A DNA stretch of 64,000 bases from Chamaecyparis obtusa. Lineage: Eukaryota; Streptophyta; Pinopsida; Cupressales; Cupressaceae. This document shows positions 10,029 to 22,144 of the stretch, one piece after another (the first letter of the stretch is position 1; each line of letters starts with the position of its first letter). The notes below the pieces were generated by a model. That model saw nothing but the letters and a program-made list of their open reading frames with translations. It made no database searches and had not been told where the DNA came from. The stretch lies in contig BSBK01006740.1 in assembly GCA_027943335.1 (NCBI GenBank), forward strand, positions 151,501 through 215,500. Direction: 5' to 3'. A program made the position numbers and the translations under genes.

Positions 10029-12188
10029 CTAAACATCTGCATACATAACCCATGCTTTTTCATCAAGAGTCTTCTCCATTTTGGCTTGGATATTGTCCAT
10101 TTGACCAATGACACTTTTCAGCTCATCAATGTTCTTCTTCATAGAAGGGTATTTTTTCTTGTTGCTTCCACAGGTTTTGGAACTGGGGCCACCACTACTC
10201 ACTAGGGCATCATTTTTGTGTTCGCTATCCTCCTCCAGAGCTTTATCCAATAGATTAACCAAGTCCTTGAGGTTGATGCTGGAAGCCTTCATGTTGTCTA
10301 TTCTATGCTGGAGGATGTCAGTAAGATTTTTATCAACTTTATCCATTCTTTCATGAATGTTCACAGCAGGGGTGTTAGAAGTGCCCTCCTTAAGAAAGGA
10401 ATCAATTGTTCCCTGAAGGTTAGCATTATTTTCATCAAGTTTCCTGCACTTCAGGTGGAGCCTTTTTATCTCATGGAAGCACCATTTGTTGAATCTGAAG
10501 GAGTAGAGAGCCTCAGCTTTGGCAGTTTACAGCGCACCAGTAGTAACTTCCTCTCTATCATCAAAGTCTTCAAAAATCAGCTTAATGGAGGACTCTTTGA
10601 TTCTCCTCTCACTGGAATCCTCACTACCCTCCTGAATATTTTTATGAGGGTCTTGGGAGATGGGCACATCATGCCTCACACTAGCAAAAAAATCATCCAT
10701 GATGGGAACCTCCTCTTTGTGAAAATCCCTATCACTTTTGTGCTTCTTGGCATATTGAATAGAAGTGTTGACAAGATCTTCTAGGCTATGGGAGTTGTGT
10801 GCCATGGTATCTTCTGAAATGGCCCCTTCAATAGCTTTATCTTTCATCTCAGCCATACTTTCCTGGTTCTTGTTCTCTAGGTCCTCTTTCTCAGGCATTT
10901 CCTTCTTATCAGTGCACATAGGAGCAGAATCAACTTCCCTAGGATGAGAGTCCCCAATATCCTTCTGGTGGGCACCATCATCCGCTTAATTTTTCATCTA
11001 TGTCTTCTTCTTATTATCCTCATCAGAATCCTTTTTGTTAGTCTCCTCCTTACCACCATGGGGGGTAGTGATGTCATCAAAATCATCAGTATCCTCCCTT
11101 TCCTTATTAGGGCTCTGCATTTTTTTATCTCACCAGTCTCACTCTTTTTAGAATCCTCAGTCTCGTACTCCTCAAAGTAGTCACAAGTATCAATCGTTCC
11201 GAGAATATTTTCTTTGAGCTACTACCCATTATATCTTCAGCCTTCTATTTTGCAGAGCCAGACTTGGGAGTCATAGGACTCTATTTTTTCTTTCCCAAAG
11301 AAGGGTAGAGCTAGGGTTAGGAATAGTATTCTTAATATACTCAGAAATCAGAAGAATCAAACCCTCATGCTTAATAGATTTCTTAGGTGAAATCTTATGC
11401 TTATTGAGACTTTTAACAAGAGAACTATGAAGGTAATGGGGAATTTTAATAGTATCCTTGTACTTGAAGTGGTTGAGAAACATAAAATGGTGGGAGTGAG
11501 CCCGACTGAATCGACCATCTAGGGTGAAATACTCCATCACCACCTGCAGAATGTTGTTCCAAATCTCCTTGATTTTTAAGACATCAATATAACCATTGGA
11601 CCTAGCCTCCACAAAATCTAACTACTCCTTTTCAGATTTAGGGAACTTTTTGGTAGCCATATTGGAAATCTTGCAATTTATGTAAAACCTCTGGCCAACA
11701 TTGGGAATGCCAGTGACTTGAGAAATAAGCTCCACAGAGAGCTCCACAGTTCTACCCTCCAAGGATATAGAATCATTTTTCCATCCCTCAAAGAATTTTT
11801 GAGTGATCTCCTTGTCGAACCCATGTAACCTTTCCAGAAAAGGGGTCACTCCACCTTTCTTTAGCTTCTGCCAAACCATAGCCATGTCAGCCTCCTTAAG
11901 CTTCTTACAGTTGTTAGGTTCCTCCCATTTCAAATCACCACCCATGGTGAAGAGATTTAATAGTAGAGGGATATTTTCAAAATTAAGCAAGCGCTTATCA
12001 AAGTTGCTTTCCTTGTAGATATAGGCAATAAAAAAGGTCACAACCCAGAAAGTGTGTGAACTGGCAATAATAATGATGCTAAGTACACCATTACTCACTT
12101 TCCCATAACTACTTCCAGACTCTGTAGCACTTAGGTGAGTCTCATTAATCATATCAAATCTTTCCTTCCTTATGAGTGATTTTATCAT
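10029..12188 (-). pseudogene. LINE ORF3: unknown protein, helical domain, acidic linker, coiled coil
   Basis: A third frame starting at ATG 12188, 35 nt inside the end of ORF2. About 720 codons. Residues 1-300 form a mixed helical region with LISQVTGIPNVGQRFY near residue 165 and FMFLNHFKY. A Lys/Glu/Asp-rich linker follows (about 11290-10920), and then Leu/Lys/Glu-rich helices ending in MDNIQAKMEKTLDEKAW. The beginning and end share one frame; three small frameshifts in the linker cancel out. Interruptions in the inferred frame are TAG or TAA (for example TAG 11622, TAA 10527). I do not recognise a named family. It resembles the E2 protein at 24744-27787 in layout, and possibly the group called putative plant transposon protein. 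Confidence 0.65.
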
Positions 12189-15100
12189 AATAAATTTTTG
12201 ATTTAGTATCCTCTTTGAGATCTACCTCGTTGTCCCATATGATGACCTCATTCGACATCACTCCAATATTTGCTAATTTGTCAGCCACGGTGTTACTTTC
12301 ATGGTACACATGAGATATGTGGATTTTGGTACAATTGGAAATGATATCTTTCACCCTGGATATGACCTTCTCAATGGTCCATGAGGGAGTAGTGTTTCCT
12401 TTAAGACAGTTAATAATGTTCATGGAATTGCCTTCCAGCTAGATATTCTGAAAATTGAGACTGGTAGCAAGTTAAAGGCCAAAGTGGGCTCCCAAAGCTT
12501 TTGTCATATGGTTATTTTGAGTTCCCAAAGGGGCAGCATTGGTAGCAATAAAATTTCCATTGCAGTACCTGATACTACTACCACATCTCGCCAGACCAGG
12601 ATTGCCTTTGGTAGCTCTGTCAAAATTTATCTTAATCCAACCAAAAGGGGGAGCAATCTAGACACTGTTCTCATGATCATTCTTCTTCATGTCAGAATGC
12701 TTCCAATTCTGGCTATGTTGGGTGATACCATTTGGAATATTTTCCATCATCCCTCTCTTCGCTTTCTCAAACACCAAAGCAGGAGTACTACAGTTGTCCC
12801 AAAAGATATGGTTGTTACATTCTTTCCAGATGCTCCAAGAAATATGAGGGGTAGCCAACATCCACATTTTTTAATCCCTTTCATTTGCATTAGGACAACA
12901 CCACTACTGGTAGAATTCCTAGATAGAGGAGGGAAAAATCTAGCATAAGGCCCAATCCTACAAAAAGAAAGACCAAACCTGCTGAGAAAAAGGACAATGC
13001 AAAAAGAGGTGGTTAGTATCTTCCTTAGCCTCATAGTAGAGATAGAATCTATTAGGCATGATGAATCCTCTCTTTTTGAGGTTGTCTATCGTAAGAGCTT
13101 TGTTTTCAATGAAAATCCAGTAGAAAATCTCAATTTTGGGAGTAATATTTTTGTTCCAAACCTTTGACCAGAAGGGGATTTCCTCAAGCACCTCATATTG
13201 AAGATAGCTAGCAGAGGCCACAAAAAAGGATCCATTAGAAGAGGGACCCTAGATCAGAGAGTCATCCTTGTTGGCATAGAAACATTGAGCTAGAAGGGCT
13301 TTGTTAATTGCTTGAAATGCAAGGTTGACCTCAGCCAAATTCACCTAGCAACTATTAATCCGGTAATCTTTCACTTTAGGACCAAATCTAGTAGTGCATC
13401 TTAAAATCTCCTCAAGATTATCAAAAATGCAATTCAAAGGTTTTTCAAACCACTACAGATCTTTCCAGAAGTTGATTTTAAAGCCATTTCCCAGTTTCCA
13501 ACGTTTACCTTTGCTAGCAATATTTCTAGAATCATTAATATTCCTCCAGAAAATAGAACCCTCACCTTTCTTAGAGCTAGACAAAAAATGATCAAAGGAA
13601 GGGGTATCATAAAGGTATTTATGCTTACAAATGGTGTTCCAATCCTTGGGTTCTCCATATATTCTCCATAATTGCTTAGCTAACAGAGCTTTATTCATAA
13701 TCTTGATAGGTCTGAGACCCAAACTCCCCAAATATTTTGGTTTGCACACCTTATCCCAGGCTATCAAAGGTATGTGATTCCTTTCCTCATCCCCAGACCA
13801 TAGGAAGTGTTTAAGAATACTGTTAATTTTATCAGCAAATTTGGAAGGCAAATTAAACAAGCTCATTGCATACACCAAGAGGCTTTGAAGAGAATACTTG
13901 ATCAAGGTAATCTTCCCAACTTGGGATAAAATTGATCCTTTCCAACCAGCCAATTTAGTCTAAAATCTTTCCACCATCTGATTCCAAAAAGAATCACTGA
14001 TATTAAGGCCAAGAGGCAGGCCAAGATAGGAGGAATGGAAAGAGCTAATACTAGATTCTAAAATACTGGAAATTTTACATTGTCTTTCTTATGGGCTATT
14101 CATGAAGAAAAAAGAGCTTTTGGACTAATTGATAAGCTGACTAGTGGCTTTGGTGTAAAGATTCAAGGTCGATTTGAAAGCTCTAGCTTCCTTGATAGTT
14201 GACGATCCCAACATGATGGTAGCATCCACAAACTAAGCATGAGAACACATCAAGGGGTTGGATGAAGGCTGGAGACCTTGGATTACACTCTTAGAGACCA
14301 AGAGCTTAAAGTATCTTTCCATGCTTTCTTCCAAAAGGGTAAACAGAATAGGCAAGATAGGGTCTCCCTGTCTAAGACCTCTGGAATTTTTGAAGAACTT
14401 GGAAGGAGAACCATTAATAATAACTGCAAAGGAAGCAGTAGAGATCAGTTGATAAATAATTTGAATGACTCTCTCATTGAACCCAAACTACTTAAGAATC
14501 AAACATAAAAAATTCCAATCAACACGATCATAAGCTTTAGCCAAATTAAGTTTGAGGATAAACCCATGTTTGTCTCCCTTGATGACAGAGTGTATGTTCT
14601 CATGAACTAGAACAATAGAGTCAAGAATTTGTCTTCCAAGAATAAAACCATTCTATTGAGGAGCTATTAAATCACGAAGAATTTTTGAAAGTCTAGTAGT
14701 TAAGATTTTAGAAAAGATCTTATAGAAGGAATTGCACAGACTGATAGGCTTGAATTGATCAAAGGAGTGAGCTCTAGCAATTTTAGGAAACAAGGCTAAA
14801 AAAGTGCCATTGATTTCTTTGAGAAGTCTTCTACACCCAAATAACTCCTTCACAACATTGGAAACATCCTTCTCAACAATAATCTAGAATTTTTGAAAAA
14901 AGAACATAGGGAACCCATCAGGGCCAAGAGCCTTATCACCTTCAAAAGAGAAAACAGCATCCTTAATCTCCTTATTGGAAGGAATAGCTTGCAGAGTCTT
15001 ATTTTGTTCTTGGTTAATAATACTAGGAATAGCTTCTAGTAATTTATCTTGGTTGTCCCTATCAAGATTAAAATCCATAGAGAGTAAAGAGGAAAAGTAA

Positions 15101-16299
15101 TTGATAGCAGCAATCTTGGTATCTTCTTCTTTGTGGATCTCTTCATTGTCCTTAGAAATTTTAGCTATACGATTGGTAGCTCTATGTTTAAGAGTAGTTA
15201 GGTGGAATAACTTAGTATTTCTATCCCCTTCCCAAAGCCAAACCACCCTAGATCTATGGTACCAGTAGATTTCCTCTTTGGATATTAGATCATGGTAACT
15301 AACAAGGGCTTTCTGCTCATCATCTTTAAGAGAGTCTGATAGACCATGAGTTTGAATGGCATCCTGGATAGCAGAGAGGTCAGTTTTAGCCTTATTCTTC
15401 TATTGGAAAATGTCTCCAAAAACCTCTTTATTCCAAAGTTTGACTTTTTCCTTAATTTTTCTAAGCTTTTTGGTAACCTTGAACATGGCAATACCCTCAA
15501 TTCTAATATTCCACCACTCAGAGATATTTTTCTCCAGGTCGGGGTGGTTTATCCACATCTTCTCAAACTGAAAAGGAAAATGCCTGGGCACATTGATAAG
15601 GTTGACTTCCAACATCAGAGGGTAATGATCAAATCCAATTTTATGGAAGGAAGATAGGGTACAATAGTACTTAGATAGCCATTCATGAGTAATGAGAGCT
15701 CTATCCAACTTGCTCTAGATATTATGAATCTCATCACGTTGATTGGACCAGGTAAAGTTCAGCCCTTGGATATCTAAATCAATCAGGCCTTCATCATTGA
15801 TGAAATTGAAGAGGTCAGATCTGCTATCATTCTGAGATAAGATGCCCCCATACTTCTCACTATCTGTGAGAGGGGTATTGAAATCCCCCATGAGAAACCA
15901 GCAATCGTCCTTGAAATCATTCCTTCTATCCATAATTTTCTTCCAGAACTTAGCTCTATTCACTTTTTCATTAAGAGCATATATATTTGTGATAACCCAG
16001 CTAAAGTTATCTCTTATATTCTTCATTCTAACAGATATCATATTAGGGTCTTCAACAATGATCACACCATTTATAGTTTTTAGATTCCATAAAATGGAAG
16101 TTCCCCCAGATGCTCCAGCCGAACTATAACTGCTAACACCACCTTTCTGAAAAATTATGAGTTTGTCCACTTTATCCTTACTCATTTTAGTTTCCTGAAC
16201 AAGAAGGATATCAGGTTTATAATCTCTAACCATATTTCTAAGAATTTCTTGTTTATGGGGTGCATTCAACCCCCTTATATTCCAAGAAATAATCTTCAT
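12154..16299 (-). pseudogene. LINE ORF2: endonuclease, reverse transcriptase, RNase H
   Basis: In about 1,381 codons: APE-type endonuclease (KIISWNIRGLN, LVQETK, GDFN at about 15885, DHYPL), RT (GRQILD, KAYDRVDW, RQGDP, FVDATI), a zf-RVT segment (about 13060-13190) and a C-terminal RNase H (INFD, then HVYHESNTVADKLA). One frame runs from ATG 16299 to TGA 12154-12156 without any indel I can detect. It holds 20 stops, 17 TAG and 3 TAA, with no TGA. The RT first catalytic Asp is Asn (KLNLAKAYD) and the FADD box reads FVDA, so it is inactive. RNase H after RT is typical of plant L1-like elements. Confidence 0.92.
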
Positions 16300-17600
16300 A
16301 ATTTATTTGGAGAAAAGGCCTCCGGAATAGTCCTTTGTTTCCCATCTACAATGTCTTGCCAACTATCTTTCTCTCTTCCAACTTTAGCTTGTTTTCTTCC
16401 TAGTCCAGACTTAGATTTCCCTACATCATTCTTCTTGCTTCTTGTCTTAATACCATCCACAGACATAGGAGATATGATTCCTTTAGAATTCTTTTTAGAG
16501 CTCTAACCAACCTCCTTGGTTTTATTTTGATCTTTAACTTTAAGGCATTCAGGGGAGAGTGCCCTAAGATCATCACTTACTTCTGGGTTAGAGGCCTTAT
16601 CTATTGAAGAGATCTACATCACAACCTAGTTGGGATCAAAGAAAAGATCAATGTTCTCCTTATTAGGAATAGAACCCTTAGAGCTCAACCCACTACGATC
16701 TTTCTCAGGCTGGGAAATAGGGAGAATATCACCCCCTTAGATCACCTCTTCCACCACAAAATTAGCATTCAGTAGAGGAGAGAATTGGTTTTCCTCAAAA
16801 ATATTATCTGAATTAGCTTCAGCAAAAAAGATGTGTTTGATACCTTTAGTCTGGTCACTTACCAAGGTCTCAGAGTCTAGATTACTACCTGACATATTAC
16901 TTCCTATGTCAACCTTGTCATTATTGTGGTCTTCAACCATAGGGCTTTAATCAATATTCTTTGGGGGCTTCACATTAGGTGGTTTCAATGAAGATTCTAA
17001 GGACCCCTTAGAATTTGTCTTAGGTTTCCAAATAACAGTAGAAGAATCTTTCTTCTTGACCAAAGGGATTTCCTCTTTCTTTTTGGGAGCTTTCATCAGG
17101 CACTTTTTAGCCCAATGGCCCATTTTCTTAAAAATGAAACAAGCAAAAGGGACTAATTCATATTTAATCACCTGTTTCTAGACACCCATTTTAGAGACTA
17201 AGTCTATAGAAATAGGAAGGTTAGTAGACTTACAAATTTTAACACATATTCTGGCATTAACCAACCTAGATCTTGATGTTGTAGCTAGATCTAAGGACAG
17301 AAGTTCAACAAAAACATTCATTATTCCTTTGAAAACACATTCATTCCAGTACTCTAAAGGGAGGCCTGGAAGTCTAACCCAAACAGGAGCCCATTCCAGA
17401 AAAGATTCACTCAAATCCATATTAGGCTCCCACTTTTGCAGAGCCAATGATGACTTACCCATAACCCAACGGCCACCACATAAGGCTTTAGTCATATCAT
17501 CCTCATTGGTAAAGGAGAATGAGAAGAAACCTTTTGCCATAGCAGCTATGTCAACTTTCCCTTTAAGAAACCATCTTCTCTGAATGAAACGTCGAACATA
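16296..17600 (-). pseudogene. LINE ORF1: DUF4283 nucleic-acid-binding protein, N-truncated
   Basis: Plant LINE ORF1 proteins bind element RNA. Reading starts inside the DUF4283 domain (FLKGKVDIAAMAKGFFSF, then WVRLPGLPLEYWNE). It continues to a CCHC-type knuckle at about 17105-17145 whose first Cys context has decayed (ACFIFKKMGHWAKKC), and ends in a Lys/Ser-rich tail. One frame is kept throughout, interrupted by TAG at 17178, 16626, 16614 and 16503 and TAA at 16947 and 16737. I see no indel. The natural terminator is TGA (16296-16298), overlapping the ORF2 start codon as ATGA, which suggests coupled translation of ORF2. Confidence 0.85.
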
Positions 17601-17629
17601 AGTTATTTATTTTGTTTATATAAGTTGTT

Positions 17630-20600
17630 TATGTTGTTATGAAAGATGATTATAATGAAGATGAGAAAACTGCACTTATTTATTATGTGAGTAAAGGTGA
17701 TAAATGGATTATTGATAGTGGTTTCTCACATCACATGACTGGTGATAAAAGTAAGTTTGAGACCCTAAATCATTACAAAGGTAGGAGTGTTAAGTTTGGT
17801 AATGATGAACCATGTCCTATGAGAGGAAAAGGATCAATTAGATTGACCGATAAGATCACATGTGAAAATTCTTATTGGGTTGAAGCTCTTAACTATAATT
17901 TGTTGAGTGTTACATAGTTGAATAGCACTGGTTACCGAGTGGGATTTCATCACAGAAAGGCTAAAATATTTAATGCCACTGGTGAACTAATTGGAAGTGG
18001 AGAATAGATAAGAGGTAATTTATTCTATCTAGACCTATCTAAAGAAACATGTTTGTTTGCACAATTTGATGATGTATGGTTATGGCATAAGAGGTTGTGT
18101 CATGTGAATTTTGACAATCTAGTAAATATTAGTAAAAAGAAGAAAGTTAGAGGTTTTTCGAGATTGAAGAAACCTGATAATGTGATGTGTAAACAATGCC
18201 AATTGGGAAAGATGATAAAGTCTAGTTTTAAGAGCAAGACATATACTTCTAACAATATTTTGGAAGTGGTTCATACTGACCTTTGTGGACCTATGGGTGT
18301 ACAAATTTATTGTGGTGATAAGTATTTCATTATGTTTTTTGATGACTATACTAGAATGATGGTTGTAATGTTTTTGAAAGAGAAATCTGATGCATTTCAA
18401 TTGTTTGTGGTATTTAGCAAAAGTTGAAAAAGAGACAGGTAAAAGCTTGAAATGTTTGAGATCTGACAGAGGTGGAGAGTTCATATCAAATGACTTCAAT
18501 ATGTTCTACAATGATAGAGGAATAAAGAGATAGATGTCTGCACCGAGGACACCTCCACAAAATAGCATAACAGAGAGAAGAAATAGGTCAATTGTGGATT
18601 GTGCCAGAACACTGATGATAGAAAAGAATGTTGCACAAAAGTACTGGAGAGAATCTGTAAGTACAGCTATTTATACCTTGAATCAAGTACAAATCAAGAA
18701 AGGTACAAATGCTACACCTTTTAAGTTATGGCATGAATATGCACCTAATGTGAAATATTTTAGAGTCTTTGGGAGTAAATGTTATATACTGAAAGACAAT
18801 ATGAATGGAAAATTTGATTAAAAAAGTGATGAAGGCATATTCCTAGGATATTCCACTACGAGAAAAGCTTATAAGTGTTTGAATTCTAACACTAACAAAA
18901 TTTTAGAAATTGAAAATGTTAGAGTTGATGAATATACAGAAAGAAATGAAGTTGAGTGCAAGAAAGAATGTGAAGATTATAGATCTTTTGTATACATGGA
19001 AGAAGGAGAGGCAAGTAATACACTTGAACCAGATGCAAAGTCACAAAAAGGTAATGTCAAGCATCAGGAGGATGTTTTCAAGCAATCAAAAAAAGAAGCA
19101 GATAATTTGCAAGATGAATCTAAAGATCCAGAACAAGCAAGAAAGAAATTTGAACCTACATTGGCTAAGTATGTAAGAAGACATCATAAGCCTGAACAAA
19201 TCATTGGAGATAAAGAATCTGGAGTCATGAAAAGAAGTAAGTTGAAAGAGCATACATGCTTACTATGTGAGTTTGAGCCTAAAATAGTAAAAGATGCTTT
19301 AGAGAATGATGATTGGATACAAGCAATGAATGAAGAAATAGAGAAGATAGAAAAGAATAATACCTGGACTCTAGTGGTGAGACCAAAAGACAAGAATGTT
19401 ATTGGAACAAAATGGGTATTCAAAAATAAGCTAAATGAACATGGAGAGGTCACTAGAAACAAGAAAATATTGGTATGCAAGGGGTATGCACAAGAAGAAG
19501 GAATTGACTATGGGGAGACATTTTCCCCAGTTGTAAGATTAGGAGTGAGGACTCTACTTACATATGATGCATATAAAGGATTCAAAGTATATCAGATGGA
19601 TGTCAAATCTACATTTCTTAATGGGATATTGGAAGAAGAGGTATACATTGAACAACCTAAAAGATTTGTTGACCCAAACAAGAATAATATGGTTTTCAAG
19701 CTGCACAAGGCATTGTATAGATTGAAACAAGCCCCCAGAGAATGGTATGAGAGACTGCATAATTATTTGATAAATATTGGATTTGCAAGGTCAAATGACA
19801 ACAATAATTTGTATTTAAAGACTGGAAAAGGTAAAGGGATTTTGTTAGCTGAAATATCTATTGATGATATCATATTTGGAGGACAAGATGCCCTATGTCA
19901 AAACATTTCAAGTGAATTGCAAACTAAATTTGAAATGTCTATGTTTGGTGAGATCAAATTCTTTGTTGGTTTGCAAGTTTATTAGATGAAGAAAGGTATC
20001 TATATTACTCAATCTAAATATGTTACAAAGATACTGAAAACTTTTGGTATGGAGGATTTTAGACCAGAAAGTACTCCTATGGCTACTGGACAAAAACTAT
20101 CTAAAACCGATGATACAACTGAAGTGAATCAAACCTTGTATAGATCTATGATTGGAAAGCTACAATATGTTATTTACAGTAGATCGGATATTGTCCTAGC
20201 AGTTGGGATTGTGGAAATATTTTAAGCCAATCCTAAAGAGAATCATATGATGGTAGTGAAAAGAATACTGAGATATCTGAAAGGAATAGAGGATTATGGA
20301 TTATATTACAAGAAGAATGACAAATTTGAAATCAGAGTTTACACTGATGCAGATTGGGGTAGAATTTTCGATGACAGAAAAAGTACAAGTGGTGGAGCAT
20401 TCTCTATAGGAAAGAGATTAGTCTCTTGGACAAGCAAGAAATAGAACTACATTTCCCAATCTACAGCAGAAGCTGAGTATGTAGCAGCAGTAATAAATTG
20501 TTCAAATTAACAATTATTAAAAGGAATGGAGGAAATCACTGAGCCAGTTGCTATTTTCTATGATAACATAAGTGCTATTAATATATCAAAGAATCCAGCA

Positions 20601-20795
20601 ATGCACACCAAGACTAAGCATGTTTCTATCAAGTATCATTACTTGAGAGAGATAGTTCAAGACAAAGAAGTGAGATTGGAATATGTGAATACAAAGGAAC
20701 AATTAGCAGATATATTCACAAAATCTTTACCTAAAGATTCTCATGAATATCTTAGAGGTAAACTAGGGGTGATTACCCTAACTGAGGCTACCTAG
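17630..20795 (+). pseudogene. pol: copia pol of E1: protease, integrase, RT, RNase H
   Basis: Continuation of the E1 polyprotein after the LINE. Protease (WIIDSGFSHHM, Asp-Ser-Gly intact, near 17710), GAG-pre-integrase (LWHKRLCHVNFDNL), integrase (HTDLCGP; FFDDYT; PPQNSITERRNRS), RT (KVYQMDVKSTFLNG; the YVDD box reads SIDD) and RNase H (VYTDADW, then TKHVSIKYHYLRE). Stops fall at 17914, 18005, 18532, 18819, 19983, 20223, 20442 and 20508, nearly all where related copies have Gln, plus a frameshift near 18424. The order integrase then RT is diagnostic of Ty1/copia. The terminal TAG at 20793-20795 looks natural. Confidence 0.92.
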
Positions 20796-21264
20796 TAAAA
20801 TAGGAGCACTGCATCAAATGTGCTAAACAAAGTATTTGACAAATTGATGCAAAAAAGGTCATACTTTAGGAGTTGCCTAGAGTTGTGAGAAGTAAAGCAA
20901 AGATAATAATCAGTCATAAGCAAGATGATAGAGGAAGTATATAGCATACAAAATTGACATGAATACATCTACATGGAAAAGATGTAAGTGACAAATACAA
21001 GCTTTGGCATTATTGTCAATGATGGAAAGATTCAATGAAAACAAATGGAGTGATATAGCACTGAGGGAGAAGATTCAATGAAACATGGGGGAGAGATACA
21101 GAAAAAGATTTAGAGGGAGTAATTGAGTAAGTGGTCAGGAAAAGAAAAAGTTGTGAATAAGAATGAAGCTAAGGATATAAAAATCTGATGCAAAGAGATT
21201 TTGGATTGTTTCGTAAATCATGTGTTATTCATGTGGTGTTTCCATCAATGCCAAAGAGAAAGAT
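20796..21264 (+). other. E1 3' untranslated region and polypurine tract
   Basis: Non-coding stretch between the end of RNase H and the 3' LTR. It ends in a purine-rich AAAGAGAAAGAT at 21253-21264, the plus-strand primer, which is worn compared with the AAAGGGGGAGAT of E2 and E3. Confidence 0.7.
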
Positions 21265-21844
21265 TGTTGGAAACTACAATTGAAACAATTGTTATATTGT
21301 CGTTGATGTCAAACCTTAATTGGTAAGACAGCTGCTATCTTGGAGAGTACCATATCTTTTGATTGATGAAGAGGATTTGAAAAGAGGAGATAACAAGAGG
21401 ACCTAACGAAAGGTTGAGTTATTTGATACTTCAATGGGTACTTAATTAGTTGGCACATTGACAAGGTAATGTGTTTTTTATCTAGTAAGAAGAAAGACTG
21501 GAAAGGTAGGCTTAACCGAGAAAAAGTGAAGAAATCTAGTTTAAGCTGAGTGATGTTAGTGTCGACCAAGCACTAGTATATGCTGAGTAAATCTAGTGTT
21601 GACCAAACATCAGTAATTTCCAAGCGACAAGAAATTACCGAGAAAAAGATAGTGTTTGTCGAGGAAGAAAATTTGTAGTGATGACCGAGATACACAGTGA
21701 TGACCGAGGAGATGAACACAGTATTGACCGAGTGTCAGTAATTTACATTTGGAGAAAGAATTGAGGATCCCATCTAACATAAGTTAACATCTTGGGATAT
21801 GTAAAACATGTTGACATTATTAATGAATTGTATGGAGAATTTAA
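21265..21844 (+). mobile_element. E1 3' LTR, part 1 (before E2)
   Basis: Starts TGTTGGAAACTACAATTG and follows the 5' LTR closely, but lacks the 452 bp solo LTR present there. Includes several CCGAG motifs. Interrupted at 21844 by element E2 and resumes at 29349. Confidence 0.9.
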
Positions 21845-21892
21845 TGTTGGCATTAAGCAGAATTGCCACTAGTGACAACACTTATTTGTGTT

Positions 21893-22144
21893 CTCAGTGC
21901 AAACCGAGCAAACAATGCAAATCGAGCAAACAGTGCAAACCGAGCAAACAGTGCAAACCGAGCAAACAGTGCAAACCGAGCAAACAGTGCAAACTGAGCA
22001 AACAGTGCAAACCGAGCAAACAGTGCAAACTGAGCAAACAGTGCAAACCGAGCAAACAGTGCAAACTGAGCAAACAGTGCAAACCGAGCAGACAGTGCAA
22101 ACTGAGCAGACAGTGCAAACCGAGCAGACAGTGCAAACCGAGCA
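21893..22144. repeat. 18 bp tandem repeat, 14 units, in the E2 5' LTR
   Basis: Unit CAGTGCAAACCGAGCAAA, exactly 252 bp. Units alternate between CCGAG and CTGAG, which looks like C-to-T change at a CpG. Because 18 is a multiple of three, several frames on both strands stay open and produce spurious repeat proteins. Placement upstream of the TATA box suggests enhancer-like subrepeats. Confidence 0.95.

Larger units (their letters stand above)
9822..17616 (-). mobile_element. Three-ORF LINE inserted in E1 (7.8 kb)
   Basis: Minus-strand non-LTR retrotransposon with ORF1 (DUF4283 plus zinc knuckle), ORF2 (endonuclease, RT, RNase H), an extra ORF3, and a short 3' tail without poly(A). It is flanked by a 13 bp TSD with one mismatch: TATAGAAGTTGTT at 9809-9821 and TATATAAGTTGTT at 17617-17629. 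The host copia frame resumes directly after the right-hand TSD. ORF1 lacks its N-terminus, so the copy is 5'-truncated, as is usual for target-primed insertion. Confidence 0.9.

Noticed and set aside
10108..11180. Plus-strand frames at 10108-10356, 10305-10784 and 10944-11180
   Set aside because: Antisense shadows of LINE ORF3; hydrophobic, without a domain.
12154..16299. Alternative genetic code (UAR read as glutamine)
   Set aside because: The stop pattern fits, but neighbouring elements also have TGA stops and lost catalytic residues, and the RT active site is mutated. Methylation-linked decay explains it without a new code. Kept only as a test in the findings.
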